DNA of 64,000 bases from contig CAZMMX010000004.1 in assembly GCA_964567485.1 (NCBI GenBank), forward strand, positions 62,001 through 126,000, in the 5' to 3' direction. The number at the start of each line of letters is the position of its first letter. Positions within the stretch are counted from its first letter, which is position 1. Below are positions 35,489-44,222 of the stretch, piece by piece. The DNA comes from UBA1413 sp964567485 (GTDB taxonomy: Bacteria; Bacteroidota; Bacteroidia; Bacteroidales; Prolixibacteraceae). The translations under genes were made by a program, and so were the position numbers. The notes below the pieces were generated by a model, which ran no database searches, was not told the DNA's origin, and was given only the letters and a program-made list of their open reading frames with translations.

Positions 35489-35962
35489 TTACAGATTTTC
35501 GACTCTTTTCCTTGCGGAGTAGTTGATATGGAGGGCGGAAGCCCTGCGCAGTTCCTGTTTGATATCCTGTACGATCTGCATTTTGGTATACTCATCAATC
35601 TTGAGGGAGGTCACCATCATGGGGACTTCAGCCTCATCCCTGGCCTGGCGTTCGACCACAATGTAGTCAACGATATCGCTGACTTCGGCAAACTGGTCGT
35701 TCAGCTGGACGCGCGGTTCGTTTCCGTACACACGCTGGTACTGGGCATGGGGCACCCCCACATAGATGTAACTCACCAGAGACTTTTTCTCCAGCTTGGT
35801 TAACTCCGTGGCATGCGGAAGGGTCTGCCTGACTTTCAGGGTGACTTCACGCATGGTGGTCGTCACCATGAAGAAGAAGAGAAGCATAAACACAATATCG
35901 GGCAGTGAAGCTGTGGAAATGGGAGGTGTCTCCTTTTTTCCCTGTTTACCAAATTTCTTCAT
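35489..35962 (-). CDS. exbD: ExbD/TolR-family protein, second copy
   Basis: This 157-residue protein has one N-terminal membrane helix with the functional Asp (SLPDIVFMLLFFFMVTT, about 19-35). A periplasmic domain follows. ExbD subunits sit in the ExbB ring and pass proton-motive energy to TonB or to related envelope machines. It starts 1 bp after the stop of the first exbD copy, so the two are translated together. Its periplasmic domain differs markedly from the first copy, so they probably form a heteromer or serve different partners. Confidence 0.87.
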   Translation of the reverse strand: MKKFGKQGKKETPPISTASLPDIVFMLLFFFMVTTTMREVTLKVRQTLPHATELTKLEKKSLVSYIYVGVPHAQYQRVYGNEPRVQLNDQFAEVSDIVDYIVVERQARDEAEVPMMVTSLKIDEYTKMQIVQDIKQELRRASALHINYSARKRVENL

Positions 35963-35963
35963 A

Positions 35964-36539
35964 CTAATTTTCTCCTACTTTTTTGGGTTCAGCTTCTGAA
36001 ATACGCTGAGGATAGATTTCACGTACGGCTTCCTGTTCTTCTTTGGTAAGCTGTTCATACCGTTTGTTGAATTTGGCCAGGGCCGCTTCGTTCCTCAGAT
36101 CATTGATGGCGCCGACGAGTTCATTCTGGACGGCAAGGTAGGTTCCATACTGGGTTCCCAGGTCATTCTGCAGGGAAATCACTCCCTTAGAAATTTCCAC
36201 CGGCCCGAAGAAGGCCACTTCCTTGATCTCCTTTTCGGGCAGGTTGTCCAGGTTATCAGGATTAGCCATGAATTCTTTGGCTTTATCCCTGATTTCCCCC
36301 AGTTGCATCCATTCACCCTCCACCAAAATGTTGTTGTCCTTGTTCACCAGGACAATAAAGACATTCCTTTCCTTGATGGGCGGGGTATCCTTATTTTCCA
36401 CGTCTGGGGCCAAAGGAGGTAACCTTCTTTCCAACCCGCTGTCCACGTCCATGGTGGTGGTCACCATGAAGAAGATCAACAGAAGGAAGGCAATATCCGC
36501 GAGAGATGCGGATGGTATATCTGGTGTTTTCTTTGGCAT
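35964..36539 (-). CDS. exbD: ExbD/TolR-family protein, first copy
   Basis: This 191-residue ExbD-type subunit has its helix at about 9-26 (SLADIAFLLLIFFMVTT) with the conserved Asp. The periplasmic domain is longer than that of a typical ExbD, with an extra helical, charged C-terminal part (about 150-191, FNKRYEQLTKEEQEAVREI). Bacteroidota often carry ExbB plus two ExbD-like proteins for energising outer-membrane transporters. It lies 35 bp after the four-helix membrane protein gene and 1 bp before the second exbD. Confidence 0.87.
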   Translation of the reverse strand: MPKKTPDIPSASLADIAFLLLIFFMVTTTMDVDSGLERRLPPLAPDVENKDTPPIKERNVFIVLVNKDNNILVEGEWMQLGEIRDKAKEFMANPDNLDNLPEKEIKEVAFFGPVEISKGVISLQNDLGTQYGTYLAVQNELVGAINDLRNEAALAKFNKRYEQLTKEEQEAVREIYPQRISEAEPKKVGEN

Positions 36540-36574
36540 AATTTATATTTATTGCTGGTTAAAATGTCAGCCCG

Positions 36575-37036
36575 TTACTTGCTGAAAAGCTTGGAAACGG
36601 AAGCATACGCCACAGAAAGAATGGCAAATCCCAGAAGGAGATAAGTGGTGATCAGCCCGGTATCCACCCATTTGGAAACGGAGGGAGTCAGGGTATGGTT
36701 ATCCACGAATTTCTGCACACCGGGGAATTGGGGAATCTCTCCTGATGAGAGCACGTAAGCAATCAGAACGACTGCCGCGATAAAGCCCACGCCAACAAGC
36801 ATGCCTTTGGCAGATTTGAAGTCGGAGATCAGCTGGAACAGACCATAGACCAGAATGATGCCAACTCCCAGGATCAACAGGGCATAGGTCCAGTATAGGT
36901 TATAATCAACCCACATGTTCATTTTGGGGTCACTGTCCACAGGACTGATATTGGTCATCAGTGAGATGAGCAAAATCACAGTCACTGCGACAATGGCCAG
37001 CAAAGCGATAAATGGTAAACGACCGAGTTTATTCAT
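36575..37036 (-). CDS. Four-helix membrane protein within the exb cluster
   Basis: This 153-residue protein has four hydrophobic helices (about 8-27, 46-66, 79-97 and 127-147) joined by short polar loops. I do not know a named family for it. It sits 6 bp after exbB and before two exbD genes, an arrangement I recall from other Bacteroidota, so it is a likely accessory part of that proton-driven complex. No catalytic motif is visible. The energising role is inferred from position only. Confidence 0.78.
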   Translation of the reverse strand: MNKLGRLPFIALLAIVAVTVILLISLMTNISPVDSDPKMNMWVDYNLYWTYALLILGVGIILVYGLFQLISDFKSAKGMLVGVGFIAAVVLIAYVLSSGEIPQFPGVQKFVDNHTLTPSVSKWVDTGLITTYLLLGFAILSVAYASVSKLFSK

Positions 37037-37042
37037 AGCCTC

Positions 37043-37864
37043 TTACTTTTTGAGGTTGTGCTTAACGACCATATCGATCAGGGAGATGGAGGAGTCTTCC
37101 ATGTCACCGACGATAGTTTCAATTTTGTTGGCCAGATAGTTATAGAAAATCTGGAGGATAATAGCCACGATCAGACCAAATACGGTGGTGATCAGAGCCA
37201 CTTTAATACCGGCGGCCACCAACGTGGGGCTGATGTCACCAGCCTGCTCGATGGCGTCGAAAGCACCGATCATCCCGATAACAGTTCCCATAAACCCAAG
37301 CATAGGAGCCAGAGCAATGAAAAGGGCGATCCAGGTCAATCCCCTTTCGAGGAGGCCAGACTGCACGCCGCCATAGGAAACCACAGATTTTTCGACCACG
37401 TCGATACCTTCATCGGCCCTGTCGAGACCCTGGTAGAAAATACTGGCCACCGGGCCTTTGGTGTTGCGGCACACTTCCTTGGCAGCTTCGATACCACCGT
37501 TGCTGAGGGCGTCTTCCACCTTGGCAAGCAGTTTCTTGGTATTGGAGGTCGCCATATTGAGGTAGATCACCCTTTCAATGGCAAAAGCAAGGCCTAAAAT
37601 GAGACAGAGAAGAATGGAGGTCATAAAGCCAGGGCCACCTTCGATGTATTTCTGTTTCAGGGCACTGTGAAGGGATTGACCTGCCTCAGCCTCGGCCGCA
37701 GCCTCTTCGATGGGATCGGCTGTTACAGCCTCAGCAGGAGCTGCAGCGGCTGTACTGTCTACCGCCGTTGTAGTGGCTGCCGGCTCATCCTGGGCAACAA
37801 CAGAGTTTGATGCCACAAAAAGAAGCATCCCAAATACTGCAATCAACGCAAATAGTTTTTTCAT
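37043..37864 (-). CDS. exbB: ExbB/TolQ/MotA proton-channel subunit
   Basis: This 273-residue protein begins with a signal peptide (about 1-24, ending VVAQ). An Ala/Glu/Pro-rich segment follows (25-65). The MotA/TolQ/ExbB channel then has a first helix near 80-98 and a long helical pair near 165-250 (ALFIALAPMLGFMGTVIGMIGAFDAI; LVAAGIKVALITTVFGLIVAII). It forms the proton channel with the ExbD subunits encoded downstream. The exported N-terminal extension is seen in many Bacteroidota homologues. A complete promoter lies upstream at 37922-37952. Confidence 0.91.
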   Translation of the reverse strand: MKKLFALIAVFGMLLFVASNSVVAQDEPAATTTAVDSTAAAAPAEAVTADPIEEAAAEAEAGQSLHSALKQKYIEGGPGFMTSILLCLILGLAFAIERVIYLNMATSNTKKLLAKVEDALSNGGIEAAKEVCRNTKGPVASIFYQGLDRADEGIDVVEKSVVSYGGVQSGLLERGLTWIALFIALAPMLGFMGTVIGMIGAFDAIEQAGDISPTLVAAGIKVALITTVFGLIVAIILQIFYNYLANKIETIVGDMEDSSISLIDMVVKHNLKK

Positions 37865-37921
37865 AATTGTTTTGAATTTAATTAATAATCTCCTTGATTT
37901 TTGTTGTTATAATTTTTGTCC

Positions 37922-37952
37922 CAAATTTATAATATCATTAACATTAATCAAA
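37922..37952 (-). promoter_or_regulatory. Bacteroidota-type promoter for the exb operon
   Basis: On the minus strand TTTG (37949-37952), a 19-bp spacer and TAAATTTG (37922-37929) match the -33/-7 consensus exactly. The implied leader is about 50 bases and contains AAGGAGAT well upstream of the ATG. The rest of the 316-bp gap up to tRNA-Ser (37953-38180) shows no gene. Confidence 0.7.
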
Positions 37953-38180
37953 AGCAGGAGCCATTTTTTTCTGATTTCCGCCGAGAAATTTCCGATTTGA
38001 AAGGAACGCAGTGCCCTCTACCCTGTCAGCAGAGCAACGTTTCCATCCTGAATTTTCCTGACCTGAGACAAAAACAGAGGTTTTGGTTTCAGCAAGCGTG
38101 TAACATAAACTGGGAAAACCACCGCTTAAAAAGAAGATCGTCTGGTTTAGGATAAAAAACTTTGCGCAAAGAACACTTTG

Positions 38181-38268
38181 CGGAGAAGGGGGGATTCGAA
38201 CCCCCGGTTCCCTTTAGAGGAACACACGCTTTCCAGGCGTGCCAAATAAACCACTCTTGCACCTCTCC
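38181..38268 (-). tRNA. tRNA-Ser (anticodon GGA)
   Basis: An 88-base tRNA reads on the minus strand. The acceptor stem is GGAGAGG with CTTCTCC (one G-U pair), and the discriminator is G. The anticodon loop CTGGAAA on an ACGC/GCGT stem gives anticodon GGA at 38232-38234, reading UCC/UCU. The long variable arm TGTTCCTCTAAAGGGAAC and the T-loop GGTTCGAATCC fit a class II tRNA-Ser. The CCA end is not encoded. A -7-like TATTTTTC lies upstream at 38296-38303. Confidence 0.97.
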
Positions 38269-38318
38269 AATATCAAGCCTTCCGGTTTGAGGGGCGAAAA
38301 ATACGAAATAATTTCTAA

Positions 38319-39371
38319 TTAAAACAGCACCTCGCGAATTTCCCCGCTCAGACTTTTTTGGAGGGTGCTTTTCACCGCATCTTGTTTGAAGCCCTGTCCC
38401 AGCAGGAACATGAGTTTGGTCACCGCGGCCTCGGTGGTCATGTCGTTTCCGCTGACCACCCCGGCTCTGAGCAATTCCAGACTGGTTTCGTATTGTCCCA
38501 TCTGAACACTGCCCCCCTGGCACTGGGAGACATTCAGGATGATGATGTTACGGCGAATGGCCTTGCGGATGGCATTGATCAGCCACTTTGACGTGGGAAC
38601 ATTCCCCGAGCCGTAGGACTCCAGCACCACCCCCTTCAGACCCTCCATGCCCAGCACCGATTCCACCACGTTGCGGCTGATTCCGGGAAACATCTTCAGG
38701 ATAAAAACATGGTCGTCGAAACCCCTCAGCACCTTCAGGGGCACCGTATTCTCAGGAACACGGATGAATTCGTTGTTATAGCGGATGTCAACCCCGGCGG
38801 TGGCCAGAGGTGGATAGTTTTCAGAGAAAAAGGCACTGAAGTTCTCGGAATCGCGTTTCACGGCACGGTTACCCCGGAAGAGGTTAAAGTCAAAGTAGAT
38901 GCATACTTCCGGGACCATGGCCTTTCCATTCTTCCGGGCGGCGGCAATTTCCACGGCGGTAATCAGGTTTTCCTTGCCGTCGGTGCGGATGGTCCCGATG
39001 GGCAGTTGAGACCCCGTCAATATGATGGGCTTGTCGAGGTTGATGAACATGTAACTGAGAGCCGAGGCGGTATAGGCCATGGTGTCGGTCCCATGGAGAA
39101 TCACAAATCCGTCATACTGGCTGTAATTGCGTTGTATGGTCAGGGCAATCTTCTCCCAAATCGCGGGGGTGACATTTGAAGAGTCGATCGGGGGATTGAA
39201 AGCGACCGAGCGTATCCGGTATCCGAACTTTCTGAGTTCAGGTACCTCATCCTGAATCTGGTCGAACCTGACAGGGGCCAGGGTTCCTGTGACCGGGTGC
39301 TGGGCCATGCCGATGGTCCCCCCGGTATAAATGATCAGTACTGACGGCTCCTGACTGCTGGGTGGATTCAT
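38319..39371 (-). CDS. ansA: Type I (cytoplasmic) L-asparaginase
   Basis: This 350-residue enzyme hydrolyses asparagine to aspartate and ammonia. Both threonine motifs are present: YTGGTIGM near the N-terminus and HGTDTMAYTASALSYM (about 98-113). The substrate-site block GTIRTDGKENLITAVE follows. There is no signal peptide, which fits the cytoplasmic type I form. ATG 39371 was chosen because the longer open frame would overlap the tatD gene. It follows the TatD nuclease gene by 106 bp. Confidence 0.92.
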   Translation of the reverse strand: MNPPSSQEPSVLIIYTGGTIGMAQHPVTGTLAPVRFDQIQDEVPELRKFGYRIRSVAFNPPIDSSNVTPAIWEKIALTIQRNYSQYDGFVILHGTDTMAYTASALSYMFINLDKPIILTGSQLPIGTIRTDGKENLITAVEIAAARKNGKAMVPEVCIYFDFNLFRGNRAVKRDSENFSAFFSENYPPLATAGVDIRYNNEFIRVPENTVPLKVLRGFDDHVFILKMFPGISRNVVESVLGMEGLKGVVLESYGSGNVPTSKWLINAIRKAIRRNIIILNVSQCQGGSVQMGQYETSLELLRAGVVSGNDMTTEAAVTKLMFLLGQGFKQDAVKSTLQKSLSGEIREVLF

Positions 39372-39477
39372 ATCGTTGTGTTTAGTCTTCTCCGGTCGCC
39401 CGGAATCTGGTTTTGTGCGTAAAGATAGTGACCTTATGACAAACAAACGGAAATAAAAGCTGCGGAATTCTATGGAT

Positions 39478-40242
39478 TCAGATGCCGAAGAGTTTCCTGG
39501 CATTGGCCGAGGTTATCTCACCCACTTCATCGCCTGACATTCCCGTCAGGGAGGCTACCTTACCGGCCACGTGAACCAGGAAGGCGCTCTCGTTTCTGCG
39601 ACCCCTGAAGGGCACGGGACTCAGCCAGGGAGCGTCGGTTTCCAGAACCAGGGAACCGGCTCCCACCTTCTGCACCACCTGGGCCAGGGTATTGTTCTTG
39701 AAAGTGACCACCCCCCCTATGCCCAGGAAAAAACCGGCGCCGATGACCTGGAGTGCCTGGGCCTCTGTTCCTGAAAAACAGTGGAAAACCCCCTTCAGCA
39801 CTCCCTGGTGTTCTTTTTCAAGGATCGCCCACACCGCATCAAAAGAGTTGCGGACATGAATCACCACCGGCAATTGCCGGGCACGCGCCAGACGCAACTG
39901 CTGCCTGAAGGCTTCCTCCTGCTCCCTTTGCCGCGTAGTATCCCAGTAAAGATCTATACCGATCTCCCCCACTCCGAAGAATTTCTCATCCTGGAACCAC
40001 CGCTCCACGGAATCCAAAGCCTTAATGTACCCCTCGTCCACCGAAGAGGGATGCAGCCCCATCAGGGGAATGCATCTCTCAGGATAACGGTGCACCATTT
40101 CCAGCATGGGCCCTGCCGAGGTTTGGTCGATGTTAGGAAGAATGATCTTCTCCACCCCTTCGGTAAGCGCCCTGGTCATGACCTCATCACGGTCATCGTC
40201 GAAATCTTCGGCATAAAGATGGGCATGTGTATCGATCAGCAT
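39478..40242 (-). CDS. TatD-family metal-dependent nuclease
   Basis: This 254-residue TIM-barrel hydrolase begins MLIDTHAHLYAEDF, giving the HxH metal site. It continues with GVGEIGIDLYWD, VIHVRNSFDAVW, GVFHCFSGTEAQAL and the C-terminal VLETDAPWLSPVPFRGRRNE. These blocks define the TatD/YcfH deoxyribonuclease-like group, used in DNA repair or tRNA quality control. ATG 40242 was chosen over the longer frame because it begins exactly at the conserved first strand. Confidence 0.92.
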   Translation of the reverse strand: MLIDTHAHLYAEDFDDDRDEVMTRALTEGVEKIILPNIDQTSAGPMLEMVHRYPERCIPLMGLHPSSVDEGYIKALDSVERWFQDEKFFGVGEIGIDLYWDTTRQREQEEAFRQQLRLARARQLPVVIHVRNSFDAVWAILEKEHQGVLKGVFHCFSGTEAQALQVIGAGFFLGIGGVVTFKNNTLAQVVQKVGAGSLVLETDAPWLSPVPFRGRRNESAFLVHVAGKVASLTGMSGDEVGEITSANARKLFGI

Positions 40243-40311
40243 TTTCCGGAATTCTGCAGGCAAAGATAACTGAAAGTGAAGATAAGCCAAGGGGAGGGTC
40301 CCACTTAACAT

Positions 40312-40376
40312 TTGAAGCTCCCCGCGGCAGGAACGACGGGGAAGGCATCCATCGAATTGAAGCTCCCCGCGGCAGG
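40312..40376. repeat. GC-rich palindromic repeat, two copies
   Basis: TTGAAGCTCCCCGCGGCAGG occurs twice exactly, at 40312-40331 and 40357-40376, 45 bp apart. In the first copy CCCCG (40320-40324) can pair with CGGGG (40337-40341). Similar but diverged units lie at 24839-24938. It sits in the gap between the gdhA terminator and tatD. Confidence 0.6.
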
Positions 40377-40400
40377 GATGATGAGATTAGCGCTCATGAA

Positions 40401-40435
40401 ACTTCAAAAGCCTGCGAAATGCAGGCTTTTGAAGT
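40401..40435 (-). terminator. Terminator hairpin of gdhA
   Basis: A perfect 15-bp inverted repeat (40401-40415 ACTTCAAAAGCCTGC; 40421-40435) with a 5-base loop lies 21 bp past the gdhA stop. Its closing arm in the minus direction ends in GGCTTTTGAAGTTT. Confidence 0.8.
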
Positions 40436-40455
40436 TATTTTGCTAACGGAGGTCA

Positions 40456-41790
40456 TTATACGATTCCCTGGGCCAACATAGCCTCGGCGACCTTGACAAA
40501 ACCACCTAAATTGGCTCCCTTGACATAATCCACCTTAGCTCCGTTCTGACCATATTTGACGCAGGTTTCGTGAATGTCCTGCATAATGACCTGGAGTTTC
40601 TGGTCGACCTCTTCGCGCGACCAGTTCAGGCGCATGCTGTTCTGGGTCATTTCCAGTCCTGATACAGCCACCCCGCCGGCATTGACGGCCTTACCGGGAG
40701 CAAAGTCGATATGTTCCTTGAGGTATTCCATGGCCTCAGCGGTACATCCCATATTGGAAACCTCTGCCACCAGGAAACAGCCGTTCTTCACCACCTCTTC
40801 GGCATCTTCCCTGTTAAGTTCGTTCTGTGTGGCACAGGGCAAGGCAATATCCACCTTCTCCACCCAGGGTTTTTTACCGGCGACGAATTTCACCCCGAAC
40901 TCCCTGGCATAGGGCTCCACGATATCCTGATTACTTGATCTGAGTTCCAGCATATAATCGACCTTCTCACCCGTAATTCCGTCAGGATCGTAGACATATC
41001 CATCGGGACCCGAGATGGTGACCACCTTGCCCCCCAATTCATTGATTTTGCATACCGCCCCCCAGGCCACATTTCCGAAGCCGGAAACGGCAAAAGTATG
41101 GCCGGCAATCTCTTTGCCTAACCGCTTCAGCATATGAGCCACGAAATAGACGGCCCCAAACCCAGTAGCCTCGGGACGGATCAGACTTCCACCCCAACCA
41201 ACACCCTTGCCGGTAAACACCCCGGTGAACTCGTTGCGCAGCCTCTTATATTGGCCGAACATATATCCGACTTCCCGTCCTCCCACACCGATGTCACCCG
41301 CAGGCACATCGGTATCGGGCCCGATATGACGGAAAAGCTCACTCATAAACGACTGGCAGAAACGCATAATCTCGGCATCCGATTTGCCTTTCGGACTGAA
41401 ATCAGAACCCCCTTTACCGCCCCCCATCGGGAGGGTCGTCAGACTGTTTTTGAAGGTCTGCTCAAATCCCAGGAATTTCAGGATACTCAGCGTCACAGTG
41501 GAGTGAAAACGGATCCCCCCCTTGTAAGGGCCTATGGCAGAGTTAAACTCGACACGGTAGCCACGGTTGATCTGCACCTCCCCGCGGTCGTCGACCCAGG
41601 GAACCCGAAACATAATCGTTCGCTCAGGCTCACACATTCTTTCCAGAATTTTGTTCTTCTGGTATTTCGGGTTTTTTTCATAAAAGTCCCAAACGGATTC
41701 AGTCACTTCCTGAACCGCCTGATGAAACTCCTTCTCACCGGGAGTCCTCATTTTCAGGCTCTCCATGAATTCATTAATCTCAGCTTTCAT
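40456..41790 (-). CDS. gdhA: NADP-type glutamate dehydrogenase
   Basis: This 444-residue hexameric enzyme interconverts 2-oxoglutarate plus ammonia and glutamate. The substrate site is GGIRFHSTVTLSILKFLGFEQ and LTTLPMGGGKGGSDFSPKGKSD (catalytic Lys region, about 105-135). DIGVGGREVGYMFGQY follows, then a Rossmann motif FAVSGFGNVAWGA. Its length and the E. coli-like N-terminus suggest the NADP-dependent biosynthetic class. A -7 element TACATTTG lies just upstream and a hairpin terminator downstream, so it is a single-gene unit. Confidence 0.95.
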   Translation of the reverse strand: MKAEINEFMESLKMRTPGEKEFHQAVQEVTESVWDFYEKNPKYQKNKILERMCEPERTIMFRVPWVDDRGEVQINRGYRVEFNSAIGPYKGGIRFHSTVTLSILKFLGFEQTFKNSLTTLPMGGGKGGSDFSPKGKSDAEIMRFCQSFMSELFRHIGPDTDVPAGDIGVGGREVGYMFGQYKRLRNEFTGVFTGKGVGWGGSLIRPEATGFGAVYFVAHMLKRLGKEIAGHTFAVSGFGNVAWGAVCKINELGGKVVTISGPDGYVYDPDGITGEKVDYMLELRSSNQDIVEPYAREFGVKFVAGKKPWVEKVDIALPCATQNELNREDAEEVVKNGCFLVAEVSNMGCTAEAMEYLKEHIDFAPGKAVNAGGVAVSGLEMTQNSMRLNWSREEVDQKLQVIMQDIHETCVKYGQNGAKVDYVKGANLGGFVKVAEAMLAQGIV

Positions 41791-41814
41791 ATATAAAAAT
41801 TTGAATTAATGGAA

Positions 41815-41822
41815 CAAATGTA
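41815..41822 (-). promoter_or_regulatory. -7 promoter element for gdhA
   Basis: On the minus strand TACATTTG matches TAnnTTTG exactly, 24 bp before the gdhA ATG. A -33 element is not obvious. The gap from here to the groEL terminator holds no gene I can support. Confidence 0.5.
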
Positions 41823-42019
41823 ACCAAGATGTTGCGGATAACCCAGCCAGAAAATGGAAAAAACAAAAAATTATCTCACTGATTATCTGCACTTTAATTA
41901 TAATAAAAAGATGTTAAGAAACATGATCTGACAAAAATCAGGAATTGCGGGGAAGAAGACAGGAGGTCACATGGTAAACTTCCCGGGATGCCGTCTTCAC
42001 CTCAGAGAAATATAAAAAA

Positions 42020-42048
42020 AGAGGCTCTCCGTTTTCAGGAGAACCTCT
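42020..42048 (-). terminator. Terminator of the groES-groEL operon
   Basis: AGAGGCTCTCC (42020-42030) and GGAGAACCTCT (42038-42048) pair with one mismatch. On the minus strand the stem is followed by a run of seven T, a textbook intrinsic terminator 26 bp past the groEL stop. Confidence 0.88.
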
Positions 42049-42073
42049 CTGGAAATATCCTTCGGGAGGATGA

Positions 42074-43708
42074 TTACATCATACCGCCCATACCGCCACC
42101 CATACCGGGATTTGGCATGGCAGGTTTGTCTTCTTTGATTTCGGTGATGACGGCCTCGGTAGTGAGGAGCATGCCGGCAATGGATGCGGCATTCTCAAGA
42201 GCTACCCTGGTGACCTTGGCGGGGTCGATCACTCCGGCATCAAAGAGGTTCTGGTATTCACCAGTGCGGACGTTATAACCGAAGTCCCCTTTACCTTCAC
42301 GGACCTTCTGAACGATAACGGCACCTTCTTTACCGGCATTGTTGACAATCTGACGCAAAGGCTCTTCAATGGCCCTACGGACGATTTCGATTCCGGTCTG
42401 CTCGTCTTCGTTTTCAACTTTAATCCCTTCAAGGGATTCGATGGCGCGGATATAGGCGACACCACCTCCGGGGACGATTCCTTCTTCCACAGCGGCACGG
42501 GTGGCGCTGAGGGCATCGTGTACGCGGTCTTTCTTCTCTTTCATTTCCATTTCGGAGGCCGCACCCACATAAATTACCGCCACACCTCCTGCCAGTTTGG
42601 CCAGGCGTTCCTGCAGTTTTTCACGGTCGTAATCGGAGGTGGTCAGTTCGATCTGTTTCTTGATCATTCCCACCCTGGCATTGATGGCCTTGCTATCGCC
42701 ATGTCCGCCAACGATGGTCGTGTTTTCCTTGTCGATGGTCACCCTTTCGGCATGCCCCAGCATGTCAAGGGTGGTCTGCTCCAGTTTCATGCCCTTCTCT
42801 TCGGTGATCACGTTTCCACCGGTGAGCACGGCAATGTCCTCAAGCATCTCCTTGCGGCGGTCACCGAAACCGGGAGCCTTAACGGCGGCAACCCTGAGGG
42901 CACCACGCAGCCTGTTCACCACAAGGGTAGCCAGGGCTTCCCCATCCACATCCTCGGCAATAATCAGCAACGGACGTCCGCTCTGGGCGGTCTGCTCCAG
43001 AACAGGAAGCAAATCCTTCATGGTGCTGATCTTTTTGTCGTGGATCAGAATATAGGGATTCTCGAGATCAGCTGCCATTTTTTCAGCGTCGGTCACGAAA
43101 TAGGGAGAAATATAGCCCCGGTCGAACTGCATTCCTTCTACCACATCGACATAAGTATCGGTACCTTTTGACTCTTCGATGGTGATAACCCCTTCCTTGT
43201 GGACCTTTTCCATAGCCTCGGCAATCAGTTTACCGATGGTTTCGTCGTTGTTGGCAGAGACCTTGGCTACCGACTCGATCTTGGCATAGTCGTCGCCCAC
43301 ATTCTGTGCCTGTGACTTCAGGCTTTCCACAACCCTGGTCACAGCTTTGTCAATACCGCGCTTCAGGTCCATCGGATTGGCACCTGCGGCCACGTTCTTC
43401 AGACCCACCGACACGATGGACTGCGCCAGAACGGTAGCTGTCGTGGTTCCATCACCGGCATCATCGTTGGTTTTGGAGGCCACTTCCTTCACCATCTGAG
43501 CACCCAGGTTCTCATAAGGATCGGCCAGTTCAATCTCCTTGGCCACGGTAACACCGTCCTTGGTAATCTGCGGAGCACCAAACTTCTTCTCAATCACCAC
43601 ATTGCGACCCTTCGGCCCCAGGGTTACCTTCACGGCATCAGCCAGTTTGTCTACACCTTTCTTCAGCAGATCCCTTGCCTCAATATTGTTTTTAATCTCT
43701 TTTGCCAT
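42074..43708 (-). CDS. groEL: Chaperonin GroEL
   Basis: This 544-residue subunit forms the double-ring folding chamber. Family blocks are complete: VTLGPKGRNVVIEKKFGAP, the ATP site DDAGDGTTTATVLAQSI (about 85-101), LLIIAEDVDGEALATLVVN, AAVEEGIVPGGGVAYIRA, and the flexible Gly-Met tail PGMGGGMGGMM. It lies 26 bp downstream of groES in a standard groESL order and ends at a strong terminator. No second groEL is in the window. Confidence 0.98.
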   Translation of the reverse strand: MAKEIKNNIEARDLLKKGVDKLADAVKVTLGPKGRNVVIEKKFGAPQITKDGVTVAKEIELADPYENLGAQMVKEVASKTNDDAGDGTTTATVLAQSIVSVGLKNVAAGANPMDLKRGIDKAVTRVVESLKSQAQNVGDDYAKIESVAKVSANNDETIGKLIAEAMEKVHKEGVITIEESKGTDTYVDVVEGMQFDRGYISPYFVTDAEKMAADLENPYILIHDKKISTMKDLLPVLEQTAQSGRPLLIIAEDVDGEALATLVVNRLRGALRVAAVKAPGFGDRRKEMLEDIAVLTGGNVITEEKGMKLEQTTLDMLGHAERVTIDKENTTIVGGHGDSKAINARVGMIKKQIELTTSDYDREKLQERLAKLAGGVAVIYVGAASEMEMKEKKDRVHDALSATRAAVEEGIVPGGGVAYIRAIESLEGIKVENEDEQTGIEIVRRAIEEPLRQIVNNAGKEGAVIVQKVREGKGDFGYNVRTGEYQNLFDAGVIDPAKVTRVALENAASIAGMLLTTEAVITEIKEDKPAMPNPGMGGGMGGMM

Positions 43709-43734
43709 AATACTATTCTTTTAAATTTGTTTTT

Positions 43735-44013
43735 TTACTGAATATAAAGCACATCGCTTTGTGACATAAGTAAATAGTCGGTTCCGTCGATGGTCAGGCT
43801 GGTGCCCGAATACTTCCCGTAATACACGGTATCACCCACCTTGAGTTCCATGGGTTCGTCCTTTTTAGCTGCACCGGTGAGAACAACATTCCCTGCCTGG
43901 GGTTTCTCCTTTGCCGAATCTGGAATAATGATCCCACTCGCCGTCTTGGTCTCGGCTTCCTGCGGTAATACCAGGATTTTTCCTGCAAGAACTTTACCTT
44001 TTAAATCTGCCAT
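43735..44013 (-). CDS. groES: Co-chaperonin GroES
   Basis: This 92-residue lid protein of the chaperonin has the mobile-loop region QEAETKTASGIIIPDSAKEK, where the GroEL-binding hydrophobic tripeptide is III. The C-terminal beta-barrel strands (VGDTVYYGKYSG, DYLLMSQSDVLYI) follow. It is the first gene of the groESL operon. The 341 bp upstream hold an inverted repeat at 44196-44222 and a structured stretch at 44222-44295 that may control it. I see no CIRCE operator. Confidence 0.97.
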   Translation of the reverse strand: MADLKGKVLAGKILVLPQEAETKTASGIIIPDSAKEKPQAGNVVLTGAAKKDEPMELKVGDTVYYGKYSGTSLTIDGTDYLLMSQSDVLYIQ

Positions 44014-44195
44014 TGCTAAATAATTTTATAGTTAAACAATAATATTTTTGATTGGATACTCCCGATTAAACACAATCTGTGCCAACCGTTCCTACCCCGT
44101 TTCCGGGAAGCCAGGTTTGTCACTTTTTCACCCTTCTGCACCTCCTCCAGGAGACCAAAACTACGTATATGTTTGATATTTTGATTATTATAATA

Positions 44196-44222
44196 ATGTC
44201 AGCAAATATGACACTCTGACAT
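44196..44222. promoter_or_regulatory. Inverted repeat over a promoter-like site upstream of groES
   Basis: ATGTCAG (44196-44202) and CTGACAT (44216-44222) form a perfect 7-bp inverted repeat with a 13-bp spacer. The spacer contains a minus-strand CATATTTG (44203-44210), one mismatch from TAnnTTTG. The overlap suggests an operator, but no known repressor site is recognised. Confidence 0.4.

Noticed and set aside
44071..44085. Sigma-54 promoter upstream of groES (minus-strand TTGGCAC...TTGTG)
   Set aside because: The spacing between TGGCAC and TTG is 3 bases where 5 are needed, and the GC doublet is absent.
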